Shown: piece after piece, positions 10,623 through 22,391 of the stretch
Layout of the letters: the number at the start of each line of letters is the position of its first letter
Numbering within the stretch: position 1 is the first letter of the stretch
Source: Apostichopus japonicus
Taxonomy: Eukaryota > Echinodermata > Holothuroidea > Aspidochirotida > Stichopodidae
Length of the DNA: 64,000 bases
NCBI RefSeq assembly: GCF_037975245.1
Contig: NC_092571.1
Span: forward strand, 1,714,501-1,778,500
Reading direction: 5' to 3'
Notes under the pieces: generated by a model
Seen by the model: only the letters and a program-made list of their open reading frames with translations
Databases searched by the model: none
Told to the model about the DNA's origin: nothing
Program-made: the position numbers and the translations under genes

Positions 10623-13600
10623 CTGTAAATACAATATGATAAATAAAGAGTTTGCGAAACCCTGAATGCAGCAGGGGATTAAACAACATGGGTGGAGACC
10701 ATACAGTACATTGGGGGAATTAAACAACTTAGCATAAACCAAGAAGTGCTGGAATTATGAAAGCAATGAGACAAGGTGGGGAGGTAACCTTTTTAACACT
10801 GTGCACCCTCTACGACCGGCTCCTCATTCTACCATCCAAAGTGTCTACAGGTATATCGTTTTTTTCGAGCTGATTTTTCCATCGGATTTTGTCCACTTTT
10901 GGGTTTTTTCCCCATCCACTGTTTTGGAAGAGTCTCGGGTAGTTTGCAGCCCGATAAGTATCCTTTTCTTATTAATGGAGGGGTTTTTAGGGCTGTTTTG
11001 GTGGAGTGGCGTTCGCTCCGTGTTTTCTGTGCAAACACTAGTGCGGGGTAGCAGTTCCGCGAATTGTTTACCTTAGTGACGCTAGTTTTCCCGCCTTTTT
11101 TCCTACACACACGCTTGCTTATATTGTTTATTTTGTTCCCTTATCACCTCTCTTGTTTCCTTGAGTTTTTCTCTCCAGGTTTCATCCCTGGTTTTTCCTC
11201 ACCTTACAGTATGTGGGGTGGCTTTTAGGCCTAATATTTGTTTACCTTGTAATCCCCGGGCCTCTAGCCGAGGCACGTTGTTAAGGTACTGTATATCTCT
11301 TCCTTTGTTAGCTTATTTCCCCTCCCCTGTTCTCCCATCTCTTGTTATTATTTGTTAAGAAGTTATATTCCTTAACTTGGGGTTAATCAGTCATGTCTAG
11401 GAGTCAACTGAAGTGTGTAAATTGCTCCATGTTCTGTCCAGGGAGGGCTTGGGACGAACATGACCTTTGTCCTAAGTGCCGTACTTGCACTAGAAGGGAC
11501 CAGTGTCTGGTGTGTATCAAGTTCACCCCCAGTCAATGGCTAGATATCGATACATGGCTAGCAGGACAAAGAGCGAAGCTACAGGACAAGCTAGACTTGC
11601 TCACCAACCCCAGCCGCTCCCTAGTAGAGGGAGACCTAGTACAGATAGGAGAGGAAGAGGAAGGAGAGGTGGTGGAGAGGGGCCCAGAGGGGGCCGAGGA
11701 AGAGATTGAGGAAAGAGAAAGAGAGATAGAGAAGAAGAAAGAGATAAAGTGCCTCCCGGCAACGTCCGGTCTGATCTTGGCCAAGGGAAAAGGTAAGGTA
11801 AAGGGCAAGGCTCCGGCCAAGAAAAAATTGCCCAGGAAGAAGTCCGTCACGGCCGGCCCGGAGAGAGCTTCCCAAGCTGGGTCGCAAAGGAGCAAACCTA
11901 CGGAGAGGCAGGTGCCACGGGCACCGGAAAGCCCAGTCCGTGTCCCATCCGTGATGCACAACAGTGAACCTGCGGCCGGAGGGTCGCTGGCATCTCAGAG
12001 CCGGTCCCGGAGCAGGGACCGAGAACCAATAGCATCCCCTGCTGGGATCCCAGACTGGGACAGCAGAGGAAGAGAGACTGCTCGCAGACCAGCCAGACGG
12101 GAACGCAGTAAGTCACGGTCCCGATCTCCTAAGACGAGGCACTAGTAAGAGATGGTCACCAGCCTCAGACCAATCATCTGACTCCTCAGACGATGGTTAC
12201 AGAAGGGCAAAGAGGAGGTACCGGCAACAGAAACAACGTCATGAGGAAGAACCAGCGTGGCTGGCCCAATTAACAGGCCTCCTGAAAATGCTCTTGGAAA
12301 GAGAACAACAGAGAGCCGGAGCGGAGGCAGAAGTTGGGAGCCGGAGGGTAGCGGCCACGACCAGTAGTGGCTGCTGTCTCGCTACCGACCCCAGAACTGG
12401 AGGAAGTCGTCGCCGGAGAGGACACCCTAGATTGCAGGGCTTCGGTAAACCTCTCGGGACTGGAAGAGGAAACTGACGAACCCCCGGAGTTCGAGCCCCT
12501 AGAGGACGAATTTGCATGTAGCCTCGAGGAGGAGGACATCCCTATGGCAGGAGGAACATTGCCTCCAAAACTCACAATGCGGGTGACGGACATCATCTCC
12601 CGAAAAGACTTGGGCCATGGAGAGTCGCCAGACCTACCACACAAACCAACTCGGGTCTCCAAACTGACGGCGACAGGGGAGGTTGTGAGCCGACCAAGAA
12701 CCACCATGCCAGTCGATCCCTGATGCTACGATAGGTTCGAGGCGATCGCAGACAAAAAGAGATGGACTGCATTCCCAGCAATAGCAGAACGATCCATCTG
12801 AGTAACAGACGAGCCTTGGAAAGCTCTGTATAAGTGCCAATCAATCCCCCAGGAGGCCAAAGAAAAACTGAGATCGGAACAAGGGTCCTCATCATCACAA
12901 ATTTTCGGAAACCCTAATCAGAGAACATTAGAGGAGCTACTGATCGAAGTGGAGGTAGCAGCACGTCCAGGTATGAAGTTTACCTCCCTCTTCATGCTTG
13001 ACGCGGAAGTAATTATGAGGCACCATCAACAGCTCCCTCAAGACGACAACCATGTCTCCAGAAGTGAAGGTGGACAACTACAGTATTACTACTCCTGGGT
13101 AAGCTCGTGAGGCTGGTGTTCAATCGAGCTCAATTGAGTCGCCACACGATCAGTGAAGGCCAGGAGGGATAATGTGATATCCTCCATCCGCTGGCCATCA
13201 GTGGAAGCCAAGGCAAGGATGTTGGCCTTATCATCCCTTGGAGATGACCTGTTCGCGGGAAACTTCCAACAGAAATTACAGGAAGAAGTGTCCCACAGAG
13301 AAACCCTAGCTGTATCAGCATTCTGATCATCCGATAGATTAAGAACAAGACCCTACCGTCCAAGAGAGACCAGACTGGCCAGAAGAGGTAGAGGAACTTC
13401 TCTCAGAACACCCGCAAGAGGGGCCCCACGAGGCAGGGGATGAGGAACAACCAGTTGACCACTCCGTCCAAGGGGAACGAGAGGCACAGGCAGAGGCCGG
13501 ACGACGACTCAACGGGACAGCGAGCGCTCCTCCGCTAGACAGCCGTTCGCGGTGCCCACCTCACCTCGGCAATTCCGCAAGTGGGGGGAGATTGACATAC

Positions 13601-16600
13601 TTCACCCAGCAATGGGAAACTATGGGCAGGGACAAACTATGGGCGGGTGTTGGAGACGATTTCACAAGGGTATCAGATAGAATTCACCTCCAGTCTGGAG
13701 GAAGACTGACCCCAACACCCACAGATCCCGTCCAAAAAGCTGCTCTTGCTGGCAAAGCGTGCAATTGTAGAGGTAAATGGGAGAGGCGGGCCCTATTGAT
13801 TGCAAAAATACCCTCCTCTTGTCATATTTTTCTACAGCAGAATGTTTTTAGTAAAGCTGCTGGCTGCATTTGCAGCTTACTTTTATTTTTATTCTCCACC
13901 CAATAATTGCTTTGAACGGAATTAGATCTGAATGTTGTTTGAATGGCGAAAGATGCATAAAACAAGTCCTAACTCTTAACAGCACATCTTACTGTGACAG
14001 TCGAGGATTCTAACATATTACCTCATTTGCATATAACAAAAGGGGGCTGAAGTTGGTATTGTCTTCAACTGGCCAGGCATTAACTAGAGGAAACTTTTGC
14101 TTTTGGGACAGAAAAGGACAATTTGGTAGAATAGAAGTCATCTGTTAGTTGAGTAGGCAAGGATCCTTCGTGATTGTTTAGGATAAATTGTTTATTTGCT
14201 ATTTGCTTTCCACACTTCCATATCAGGAAGATCTAAATTTTGAAAATTTTGTAATACTTTGAAAATGCATCTTGCAACAGCCCCAATGGATGTCATTATC
14301 AAGGCTGGTTTAACTGAAAATGTCTTCAATTTCTGTATAATATGTCGATAATTTATCCACAAATAATTGGATCACATAGTGATCTCATGAAAAGGGTGTT
14401 TGGTTGATTTGGATGTAAATTTCGAACGATTTTCAAGGGGCTGAAGTTGGTCAAAATCTTAAGGAAAAAACCCACATCCTCATTTTTACCAAAAAGATCT
14501 GAAGTTTTGCAAAATTTTGTGATAGTTTGAAAATTCATCTGGCAAAAGCCCGAACGGATGTCATCAGGGCAGGTTTAACTGAAACAGTCTCCGTATTCTG
14601 TACAATATGTAGATAATTTATCCAGAGGAAAAAGCATATTTTTACAACAACAAAATCCATTCATTAGATAGGTAAAGAGATATTTGCCAACTAAGCAAGC
14701 ATTCCAAATGTTTGATCAGGTTTCCAGGATAAATCAATGAGATGATTATAGCAGCCTAAGTAGAGCTTATGAAGAGCATTTGCCCAGATGACATCACAGA
14801 TGACATCACATATGACATCACATGTGACATCACAGATGACATCACATATGACATCACATGTGACATTACATATGACATCACATATGACATCACAGATGAC
14901 ATCACATATGACATCACATATGACATCACATGTGACATCACATATGACTCACAGATGACATCACAGATGACTCACAGATGACATCACAGATGACATCACA
15001 GATGACTCACAGATGACATCACAGATGACATGACAGATGACTCACAGATGACATCACAGATGACATCACAGATGTCATCACAGATGTCATCACAGATGTC
15101 ATCACAGATGACATCACAGATGACGTCACAGATGACATCACAGATGACATCACAGATGTCATCACAGATGACATCACAGATCCTCTACTATGATCCAACT
15201 ACCTAGATTAGTTGAAGTTAGAGGCAAGACTTTGAGATGTACTAGCAGTGTGGTATGTTTTTCTTATCAATATTAGTCTCACATTGTCACCAGTTAAATC
15301 CTTTTAAGAATTTTCCTCTATATTCATTCTGGTACAGATTGCTCTCTGTATCGCCATACGTAGTCATATTGTACAGAGAACAAAGACATTTTCAGTTAAA
15401 CCTGCTCTGATGACATGCTCAAAACTTTGTACTTTCAAAAGTTTACTGAAGACCCATCTTTTTCACTTGTTCTTTTGTAAATTAATCTGCTTTCTTTGTA
15501 AAGCGCCTTGAGCAGTGACTTTTGTCTACTGATTTGGCGCTATATAAGTCTCATTTATTATTATTATTATTACTGTACCTGTAGCCTCAGTAATAAATTA
15601 TGCCAATGTCCTATCTGACTGGTTCGTCACTATTTTCTTCAATCGTCGGCGATTCCAATACAAGGGTCAAAGGTTAATATTGAATTCATGTGTCTAAGTG
15701 TCACCTTCTAAAGCCAGTGTTTCCACAGGTCTGAAGTGATTAATCTGCCACGAACATCGCTGAAGTGACTTTTGCGGTCGAATCGGGTGAGAAGCGGACC
15801 GTGATTATGAAAAGCAACCAGATACTTTTAAAAACAACAAACCTTTGTAAAGAGGGCGGTCTTGCCAGCATCGCTAACCCCTGTTAACAGGATTGTTCTT
15901 TTCTTGCTTTTTCTTCCTCTGAGAAGCAGCACAATCACTGAAAAAAAAAAATAAAGTTTCGGTTATAATCCTCATGATGCTACGAAAAGAAACAATATTT
16001 CTTATATCTAAACTTGACGAAAGGTGAATTTACAGCAGTTCTAGCAATTCTCGATTTCTTTCATACAGAGAGTTTCATGACCACCCAAATGACAGGCAAA
16101 AGATATATTAGTCGTTGTTCTTCATTGTGACATGTATCATATAACAACAATAGCATAAACATTCTTTTGAAAAACTTTTCGAGGCAAGTAATCAAACTTT
16201 TCAATAAAGAATTGAATCGTGATTACATAAAATTGGTTAAATACTTTGCACAATGTGCCAAATTTGAGGAGTCTGAGGACTTTTGAAAGGTGTTCTCCTT
16301 CTGGCAATACAAGACACTGTGCAAAGAATTCCCAAAGCTTCACTCAACTCATAGGTTGCGTATCGTTGACAGCTACCTTGTCACACTGACTTTGAATGGG
16401 TAAAGGATCAGCTTGATCTCTCACAGTACAGAACGTAGTGCAGTAACAGAGGACGTTGGTAACAACTTTATCTCTCAAGGAAGGGACTGTTATTGGGAAA
16501 ATCCACTTTTTGCAACTCCACATGAGAGGGAGCCGCTACTCAAAGTGGAGATACTCGCCCAAGACGAGACGTTACATGGTTAAAGCCAACAAGTAGTGCT

Positions 16601-19600
16601 CAGTCACATTTTTAATTTTGCTGTTACAAGTTCTGTCTTTTTTTTTTGGAAATTTTTCTTGTTCTGTTAGGTCAAGCACTGGTAGTTACTGCCAATGGAC
16701 TTGACTAAACCATTGCATGTTAAATAAATGGTTTGCAAAGGTCTTATTGTTGCATGATACCAACAAAAACACCAAAAAAACAAAACTTGGCATCCATGAT
16801 ATTATAACCCTAACATGTGATTGATCATAATCCATGAAGACTAAGCCTATAAGCCTGTTTGGAGATGCAACTTACACATTGGTGAATCTATGTGCTTGAC
16901 CTCTGCTTTGGGTCATTTGTTGTCGTTGCCAGCATACATAGTAATAAGAACAAGATTAAGTCGAGAATTTCTGGAGAAATTGTTAAGATAATGGACATAT
17001 TTTTGATTGTGGCAGTCCAGAAATTTAAGAAATAATATTCCCCTATTCATCGGAAAAGATGTAAGTTTGCGTTACACCTCAGGACTAAAGACGTCCGGGG
17101 GTGATAGTGATACTGCATTTGTGGTATGAACGCTAAGATTATTTAGTATGTAATTTGTCGCATAGTGCTAACACGAATACTGTATGTATAGAAAATAAGC
17201 ACCAATGAATTATACATAGGAAATATTGTCGTAGCTGTCATATATATAATTACTAAAATATGTTAATACGATAGAAAATCATCTCTTCAAGATTTTTTTT
17301 GAATGTGAACGATCATGAGATAACGAATTTGGATCAATTTTTTATTTCAAATACTTTCGCCTTTTACAACCAGTGCAGATCATATGCATGCAGTATGCAT
17401 ACTGTTGGCTATACTATATACTTTGCAATGTTGGGGCAAGCTGAGGCAATATCTTTTCAGGGAAAACAAGTGCGACAAGTTCTTCTTTTTTCACCGATAT
17501 TTAATTTAAGCCTCGCTCCCTTAGAATGTCCTACAAAGCCTTAACCGTCCATAGCTTAATATCAGCGATGGATATTTCATCCTCCTTTGCGAAACAAATA
17601 AGAAATACTTCAGTACATATAACGATCGATATTTGGTGTTACAATGCTATAGTGTATGCATTAAAAAGTTGTCCAGTTATGCTACTATTCAGTAAGGGTG
17701 TGACCTAACGGATATTTCGCTGGTCCATTTAACGTTTAAAACGCTGTTTCCCAATCGCGGCTTTTTCGAGGCACCGTCACTCAACTTTTAATGAAAAAAG
17801 GACATTATGAGTCCAATAATTAAGGGTTTTTTTCAACAGGTAGCAATTCAGGCAACAAGACGACGATCAATGTATGTTAATTACTAATTAGGCCCAATAA
17901 TATTGCGAACATTTCGTGTATATAATTGCTGAAAAGAATAACACACATAATTAGTATTCGTGGTCTTCAGAATTTCAGATCACTGAATTTGTATAACTCG
18001 GCCTTCGGCAACATCGTAACTTTTGAAAAAAACAATATATTTGTCTATCTATCACAAGATTTTAAACAAAAACTCGCCTAACTTAGCAAACTCACCCACC
18101 TTTCCTGCTTACTCATTGAAAGTCATGTTTAGAAAACAAATTACACACGCATGTGTTGTGCGATGGGTTGTAAAAATCAGTTGAAACTGGTTTGAGCAGC
18201 CTCCTATTTCAGCGACGTCACGTACCAGGATTGTACCATTAGTCAAAATAGGGGTTAGAGGCTCTAATCCACATTTGTAATTACAATTAAAATTTGGCGC
18301 AAATCCCTGTAGATGTCAAAGTATTAAATATTAGGAAATATTATCCCTGCAGATGTCAGTTACATTTTTATTTTCTATTTTCGCATGACACATGGTTCAA
18401 CTTCATTCATTACTGAGCACACCCCCAGTGAAAAAATAGAATGACCCATATGAATATACATTTACAATTTTACATTCAGCCAATGGGAATGATAACCATC
18501 ATGATCATGCAGTGGTCTCTTTTATGTTTGCCGCAATCCCGCCCGCAATGCATGCACAGTTTAATACCATGTGTCGACCTGCTCCATTTTGTTTTAATAC
18601 AAGGGCAGCGTAAAGTACGCCATGACTCAAAGCCAAAGGGCAATGAAACCATCGCGCACATGTAAGCAAAAAGCCATGTGTGAACCGAGTCTCAGTCTAG
18701 CGAATGTTGGTGTCACTGTGTGGGAACTAAAAGACGACTGCTTTGCTTTAATTGATAGTTTGTAGTACTTTAAATAATAATAATCGCAGTCAAACAAGTA
18801 CTGTACTCACTCTCCGATTGCTCTGGTCAAACCGGAAAAAAAATGGCTGTACACATGCGGACCTGAGAGAGCAAACTGGCCTTGTGTTGTTAATGTTATT
18901 ACAGTACTTTCTAGAACAGGGTTGTCCAACCTTTTGATGAGGAGGGCCACCTCGAATGATTATGATAAAGGAGGGGCCGCATGAGCCTACAAGCTCCTGT
19001 GGCATATCCAGGGTTTCGTGCCAGAGCGGCAAATTCAGTGGCCCCGCTAGGGGTCTGTTAGGGGGTATGGGAAATGAAGTTACTATACAAGCGGAGCGCC
19101 ACCGTAGGTTGGCGCGTGGCGTGCAAGAAAAAAATCGCCCAAAAGATCCCCAGATTGCAGGAAATGACACTTCACAAGCCTTCTGATCTGTATCAAAACA
19201 ATCTTCATATTGAGATATAATGATCTCTCACATTTATCAAGAAAGAATTCCTGGTTAAAAGTACATTTGCAAATTAATGAGGTTGGCGGGCCGGACGGGA
19301 CCTTGCGGCGGGCCGCACTGTGGCCCGCGGGCCGTAGGTTGGACAACCCTGTTCTAGAACGACCATTTGCGTCTTTTGGGGACAACATACTTTCACACGG
19401 GATTTCACCATGCCATTGATCGATGTACATGTACGGGTGATATATGTCGCAAATATAAACTGAGAAAACGAATTGACGACACTATCATGACTATTGGCCT
19501 ACTACTATATTGAACACATTATTCATGCCTAAAACAGTTTTTCTTTTTATTGATAGTTTGCAGTACATTACTCAGTTCTTTAGATATTTTTAATGAATTT

Positions 19601-20593
19601 TCATGTTTAAAATGTATTTGAATTTTTTTTTTAAAGTTTCTGTTTATACCGTTGTGATTTTCTAAACGGATAGTGCATTTTCGGCCGGTTAAACGGTTAA
19701 CCGTTTAAACGGTCACACCTTACTATTCAGAGCCGACTCTTTGACCTGTTACGTAATCATAAGCTGCTGGTATCTCCGAACAGGCTTATTCCAATTGAAT
19801 TTGAAATTGTAAGCTTTACAATATCCCAATGGGAAAAACGACATTCTTTGGCATATTCCAATGTAATTGAAACTTTTAGCGATGAAATTCGGTTAGCTAT
19901 ATGTTCTGCAAATATTGAATGATCATATTTTGGTTGTGTATGCTTGCCTGGCAACCAGCTGTATATTTGGGAAATGCCATGTCAGGGAATAATTTTGCCG
20001 GGAGGGTAATTGTCCGGTGGGGAGTCGACCGAGTGGGAATTGTCCAGGGGGGAGTTGTCTGGGGTGGGAACTGTCCGGGTGGGAATTGTCCGGGGGTACT
20101 CGTCCAGAGGGAGTTGTCTGGGGGTCATTGTCTGGGGTAATTGTCCAGGGGGGAGTTGTCCGGTCACCGGAATTACTTTGTTAAAGATGTATAGCCTGGG
20201 GCTGGTCAGCTGGAGGATATCTTTATTTAATTTTTCGTAGTAAAAGAGCAAACCTAGAACATCATATATGACATTTTCACCTTCCATATGTTTTCGAATG
20301 ATCGGTATGACATACCCAGTATTCAACGTAATTTTTACCGATTCCGATTATGAAATAATCGGCCCGATTCCGATAATGGTTTGAACATTACGCCTAACTG
20401 CATGCAAAGCGTAACTAGGCTATATATAACTAAGGTGTACACTTAGGCTAGGCCTATGTCTACTCTAGGTCGACTCACATATGGTAAAGAGGGCAAATCC
20501 GACCGCTGCAATAATTGCAACTTGCGTGAGATTTTCATCATCAAATATGGCTTGGAATGTTCCAATCGGTTCTTTTAATATCTTCGAAGACAT
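10465..20593 (-). CDS. SRPRB: Signal recognition particle receptor subunit beta, 5' part (exons 1-3 in window)
   Basis: Three exons join in frame: 20479-20593, 15843-15937 and 10465-10622. The product anchors the SRP receptor in the ER membrane and is a small Ras-like GTPase that helps dock ribosome-nascent chain complexes at the translocon. Exons 1-2 give a short lumenal N-terminus and one membrane helix (about residues 25-44, IIAAVGFALFTI then LIVLLL). Next come a basic RGRKSKKR stretch and the P-loop GVSDAGKT. Exon 3 supplies the switch I region (TSIKENSG) and the G3 box as DIPGNERQRLQLWEKFK, matching the family's D-[LI]-PG-[HN]-E. About 122 residues are present; SRPRB is usually about 240-270. 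I did not find exons for the NKQD box, which probably lie left of 10465 or outside the window. The introns are 4.5 and 5.2 kb and full of transposons. Confidence 0.85.
10797..13800 (+). mobile_element. Second DIRS-type retrotransposon, 5' half only
   Basis: It begins with the same terminal sequence as the first DIRS (CACTGTGCACCCTC) and the shared block GCAGCCCGATAAGTATCC. A gag-like ORF at 11393 follows, then the RT N-terminus (FTQQWETMGRDK at about 13595; LLAKRAIVEV in frame near 13750). Homology stops near 13800, before the YLDD box, so RNase H and recombinase are missing. It lies in SRPRB intron 2, opposite to the gene. Stops and frameshifts show it is dead. Confidence 0.7.
11393..13560 (+). 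pseudogene. DIRS gag-like ORF, second copy
   Basis: The first 250 codons (11393-12145) are open: MSRSQLKCVNCSMF, RAWDEHDLCPKCRTC, CLVCIKFTPSQWLDIDTWL, then long Glu/Arg and Ser/Arg low-complexity stretches with a Lys-rich block (KGKGKVKGKAPAKKK). After a frame break the acidic part resumes at 12367-12723 (EDTLDCRASVNLSGLEEE), then more stops. The spacing of Cys-x2-Cys-x(14)-Cys-x2-Cys-x(8)-Cys-x2-Cys is an N-terminal zinc-ribbon-like arrangement shared with the first copy. This copy has the longer uninterrupted N-terminus and is the better reference for the family. Confidence 0.6.
13801..14787. repeat. Degenerate direct repeat beside the minisatellite
   Basis: The blocks 14228-14352 and 14504-14622 are diverged copies (shared words include ATGTCAT, GGTTTAACTGAAA, AATATGT and GATAATTTATCCA). 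An earlier word GGGCTGAAGTTGG repeats at 14043 and 14440. A third copy, inverted, lies at 15340-15432. No gene is seen in this stretch. Confidence 0.45.
14788..15182 (+). repeat. Minisatellite, 12-bp unit GATGACATCACA
   Basis: More than 30 copies of a GATGACATCACA-like unit, with variants TATGACATCACA, TGTGACATCACA and 10-11 bp units lacking ATC (GATGACTCACA). It stays open in translation (DDITYDITCDI), but that only reflects the repeat. The units create TGACTCA (four times) and one TGACGTCA at 15121-15128. It lies in SRPRB intron 2. Confidence 0.9.
15433..15576 (+). mobile_element. 3' end of a CR1/L2-type LINE
   Basis: The stretch encodes LLKTHLFHLFF, the usual last residues of L2/CR1-like ORF2. 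AAAGCGCCTTGAGCAG, TTTGGCGCTATATAAG and an (ATT)n tail to 15571 follow. This is the common 3' end of such LINEs. Only the last 140 bp are left. Confidence 0.6.
15843..15937 (-). CDS. SRPRB: SRPRB exon 2 (P-loop)
   Basis: A T-rich tract ending in CAG precedes the exon, and the donor is AAG|GTTTGT. The 31 full codons carry the second half of the membrane helix, a basic stop-transfer stretch and the Walker A motif GVSDAGKT with the following ALFTK. Confidence 0.85.
15938..17692. other. SRPRB intron 1, right of exon 2: no gene seen
   Basis: A/T-rich sequence with scattered short frames. Nothing recognisable before the hAT-like insertion. Confidence 0.4.
17693..19722. mobile_element. hAT-like non-autonomous element, 2.03 kb
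   Basis: Both flanks carry the same 8 bp, CTATTCAG (17685-17692 and 19723-19730). The termini are inverted: TAAGGGTGTGACC at left and, on the minus strand at right, TAAGGTGTGACCG. Eight-base duplications with TA-G-rich tips suggest the hAT superfamily. Near the right end lies a palindrome, CGGTTAAACGGTTAACCG. No transposase ORF is visible. The element sits in SRPRB intron 1 and itself carries the MITE at 18917-19351. Confidence 0.75.
18917..19351. mobile_element. hAT MITE nested in the larger element (435 bp)
   Basis: Perfect 16-bp terminal inverted repeats CAGGGTTGTCCAACCT, flanked by the 8-bp duplication TTCTAGAA (18909-18916 and 19352-19359). The CAGGG tip and 8-bp duplication are hAT hallmarks. 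It must be younger than the host element 17693-19722. Confidence 0.9.
19995..20165 (+). repeat. G-rich minisatellite, unit about GGGAATTGTCCGG
   Basis: About ten diverged units of 13-17 bp of the form GGGRRTTGTCYGGG, in SRPRB intron 1 close to exon 1. Plus-strand runs of 4-6 G at short intervals could form G-quadruplexes. The open frame across it is a repeat artefact. Confidence 0.75.
20479..20593 (-). CDS. SRPRB: SRPRB exon 1
   Basis: ATG at 20593; 38 codons plus one base. It reads MSSKILKEPIGTF, then a polar stretch and the first part of the membrane helix. The donor is GTGAGT directly after the exon (phase 1), and joining to exon 2 restores a Leu codon in the helix. The GTFQ motif near the N-terminus also resembles vertebrate SRPRB. 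Confidence 0.8.
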
Positions 20594-21639
20594 AGTAATT
20601 GCCTTTTGTTGTTTCTATTTAGTGTTTGCTAATTGAAACTTTACGGTAAACGAATGCTGTGTAAGCAACATAAGCCCTGGAGTAAGACACATGCAATATT
20701 TTGTTTGAAAAGTTATCCAGTACCCTTTGCACGAAAAGAGGGCGCAGTACCTAAATAGTACACTGTGTTTGGCAGAAAATACTAGGAAACACAATTTGAT
20801 ACTTCGGTGTACCGAAGTTGTACCAATAGGCAATTGTACCTACTTAGGCAAATAAATAAATAAAGTAAAAAATAAAAAAATATAGAAAGGAAGATAAATC
20901 TAAAGAGAGGCAAAATCATTACGATCTTGATATTGTGATCAATTCATCTCATGTTGTTAATCAGAAATGTTGAAACAGGGTGCAACTTCCTGATGATTTT
21001 ATTTTAAATTCCGTTGACCAAAAAAGAATCTTTCCACTCCCCCAAGTCCACTGCCAACCTTTTGTTTTACTTTGCTACTACTGAACCTTAAAAACCGGGA
21101 AAGGAGAAATAACAGCTAAATGAAATTGACTCTAAATGAATTTAACTCTGTGTATGTCGACATAAATCGATAAAAATTTGAATTTTACTTCTGTTTGTTT
21201 GGGGGTGGGGGTTTGATAGGGGATGGAAATCTGTGATGAAGTAAAAGACCAACTGGAGAGAGGTGTAGTCCTTGGGTCGTTGTGTGGAGTACATGAATAA
21301 AACACAAGAGCAACAATGCTGCAGAAGCTCAACTGAGCTTCTATTTGAAAAATTTGTTTTGATTGCAAACATTTCTAAGCAGTATACAATTGTTTATGCG
21401 AAAAATAAGGTAAAGACGGGATAACGGAGTTTCCTTTCCAGCCATCTCCTTTTCTCTTTGCCGTATGCTCCTTTACAGACATAGGGCTAGTTTTTTTTTC
21501 ACAATGTTAGAAAGTTGTAGTAAACATTTGTCTTTGAAGAAAGACATCTAGATAAATGTATTGCTTTAAATTGATATAAACAATGATAGAAGTTTGAAAT
21601 AAATTTGGTGACACAACCGAAATCGCCAATGGTCCTAAT
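20594..21639. other. SRPRB upstream region, no further gene seen
   Basis: This holds the presumed 5' UTR and promoter of SRPRB. I see no TATA box placed convincingly. Otherwise A/T-rich, without recognisable ORFs. Confidence 0.35.
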
Positions 21640-21975
21640 ATTATTTTGGACATGCTAATATTATTTTTGGACATACTTATATGAGTTTGGACATGTTTAT
21701 ATAAATTTGGACATGCTTTATATTATTTTGGACATGCCTATATCGTTCTGGACATTTTGCAACAAATGGCGTAAATTCAAACGCCAAAATGTTCACTACA
21801 AATATGAAGTTAGCAGTTCAATTCGACATGTTCATATCATTTTTCGACACTCTCATATTATTTTGGACATGCTCACATTATTTTTGGACATACTTATATT
21901 AGTTTCGAAATGTATATATAACTTTGGACATGCTCACATTATTTTGGACATGGACTTATACTGTTTTGGACACTT
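21640..21975 (+). repeat. Minisatellite, unit about 21 bp (ATTATTTTGGACATGCTYAT)
   Basis: Two blocks (about 21640-21755 and 21825-21975) of the word TTATTTTGGACATGCTTATA with point changes, separated by unrelated sequence. It gives short frames with repeated FGHAHI-like residues, which are not a gene. Confidence 0.8.
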
Positions 21976-22391
21976 TTGATACATATGGCATTCCGTATGT
22001 GTGTGTGTGTACTTAAAGGTTGTGTTTGTTGGTATTGAAAGAAATGGCGTTATAGTTACTATCAGTCCAAGGTACTATTAATGAAAAGCGATCCATGTTT
22101 GTTTGAAGAGATCGTGTCCTCCCAATCGAAGATCTGTTCAGAAGTCTCTTTGTTAAGAATGAGAAACATTTTCCAGACTTTTCACACTCTCAAGCTGAAT
22201 TATTTTAGTTTGATGCAGACTTTTAGTATACGAATACAAAAGCATAAGTAAAAGTAGAAATCCCGCTGGGTATATGAGTACGAGTATACCAATGCAAGGT
22301 TCTTAATGTGTGTATTAAACTGTACTTAATTTAACACTTTAGAGTGTATACGAGATGCCAAGATGCGTAAGGTACAAATAGGAGTACAAAC

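Noticed and set aside
14756-14981. Frames rich in DDIT/YVMS repeats
   Set aside because: Minisatellite translation.
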